The notes under the pieces are model-generated. The model did no database searches. It was not told the origin of the DNA and saw nothing but the letters and a program-made list of their open reading frames with translations. Source: JAAZMX01 sp035388025 (GTDB lineage Bacteria > Patescibacteriota > Patescibacteriia > UBA2196 > GWA2-42-15). From it: a stretch of DNA of 5,341 nt. Below are positions 5,288 to 5,341 of the stretch, one piece after another (the stretch's first letter is position 1; each line of letters starts with the position of its first letter). The DNA is taken from assembly GCA_035388025.1 (NCBI GenBank), contig DAOOPA010000053.1, positions 1-5,341 on the forward strand. Reading direction: 5' to 3'. Position numbers and translations under genes: made by a program.

Positions 5288-5328
5288 CCCCGCCTATCTA
5301 GGAGGGGTGGCCCGATTACTATCGGGCC
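5288..5328. other. Two adjacent GC-rich hairpins after tatD
   Basis: Hairpin 1: CCCCGCCT (5288-5295), loop ATCT, AGGAGGGG (5300-5307), paired except for one G-A mismatch. Hairpin 2: GGCCCGAT (5309-5316), loop TACT, ATCGGGCC (5321-5328), a perfect 8-bp stem. Only one base separates them. No T-run follows within the window, so they are not a standard rho-independent terminator. They could be REP-like palindromes, an mRNA 3'-end structure, or the beginning of a leader for the next gene; GGGGAGG at 5329-5335 resembles a ribosome-binding site. The abrupt rise in GC contrasts with the other gaps. Confidence 0.65.
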
Positions 5329-5341
5329 GGGGAGGTATCGT

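Noticed and set aside
1..5341. Alternative genetic code (TGA read as glycine)
   Set aside because: No gene contains an in-frame TGA; glycines use GGN codons and all stops seen are TAA.
1..5341. tRNA or rRNA genes
   Set aside because: No cloverleaf with a GTTCRANNC-like T-arm and no rRNA-like sequence was seen; nearly all of the window is coding and the gaps are AT-rich or simple hairpins.

Overview
The window reads as a piece of a small, AT-leaning bacterial genome, most likely a member of the Candidate Phyla Radiation (Patescibacteria, Parcubacteria-like). This is inferred from several things together: cysteine-bearing type IV pilin-like proteins, a short single-zinc methionyl-tRNA synthetase without a C-terminal tRNA-binding domain, no convincing Shine-Dalgarno sequence before any start codon, AT-only palindromic repeats in the gaps, and TAA as the only stop codon. 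No gene contains an in-frame TGA, so nothing suggests the TGA=Gly code of Gracilibacteria or SR1. All supported genes lie on the + strand.

Left part (1-856): the C-terminal end of one secreted pilin-like protein, cut by the window edge, is followed by a complete prepilin with a class III leader. This pilin group ends at a hairpin plus T-run terminator (832-856). A good sigma70-type promoter (802-830) sits directly against that hairpin and probably starts the next operon.

Middle (877-3690): a Nudix hydrolase lies 5 nt ahead of metG. After metG comes an unrecognised 118-residue protein, then a second Nudix hydrolase of a different subfamily. The unknown gene is bracketed by two copies of a short direct repeat, which suggests that it was inserted or that the junction was duplicated.

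Right part (3735-5341): a four-helix CvpA-family membrane protein and a TatD-family metal-dependent hydrolase follow. Each is preceded by nearly the same 33-nt AT-rich repeat. The cvpA-tatD gap is a large imperfect inverted repeat. The tatD frame is broken at a run of seven A's near its 3' end: the typical last 20 residues of the family are present, but in another frame. The window closes with two adjacent GC-rich hairpins.

Functionally the window combines surface pilus or secretion components with translation (metG) and nucleotide or nucleic-acid housekeeping (two Nudix enzymes, TatD). In many bacteria metG and tatD are near neighbours (for example metS-yabD in Bacillus subtilis). Here they are separated by three genes and the repeats. 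I see no clearly new multi-gene system. The most notable items are the tatD frameshift, the repeat-bracketed unknown gene, the repeat family at gene starts, and the overlapping terminator and promoter.
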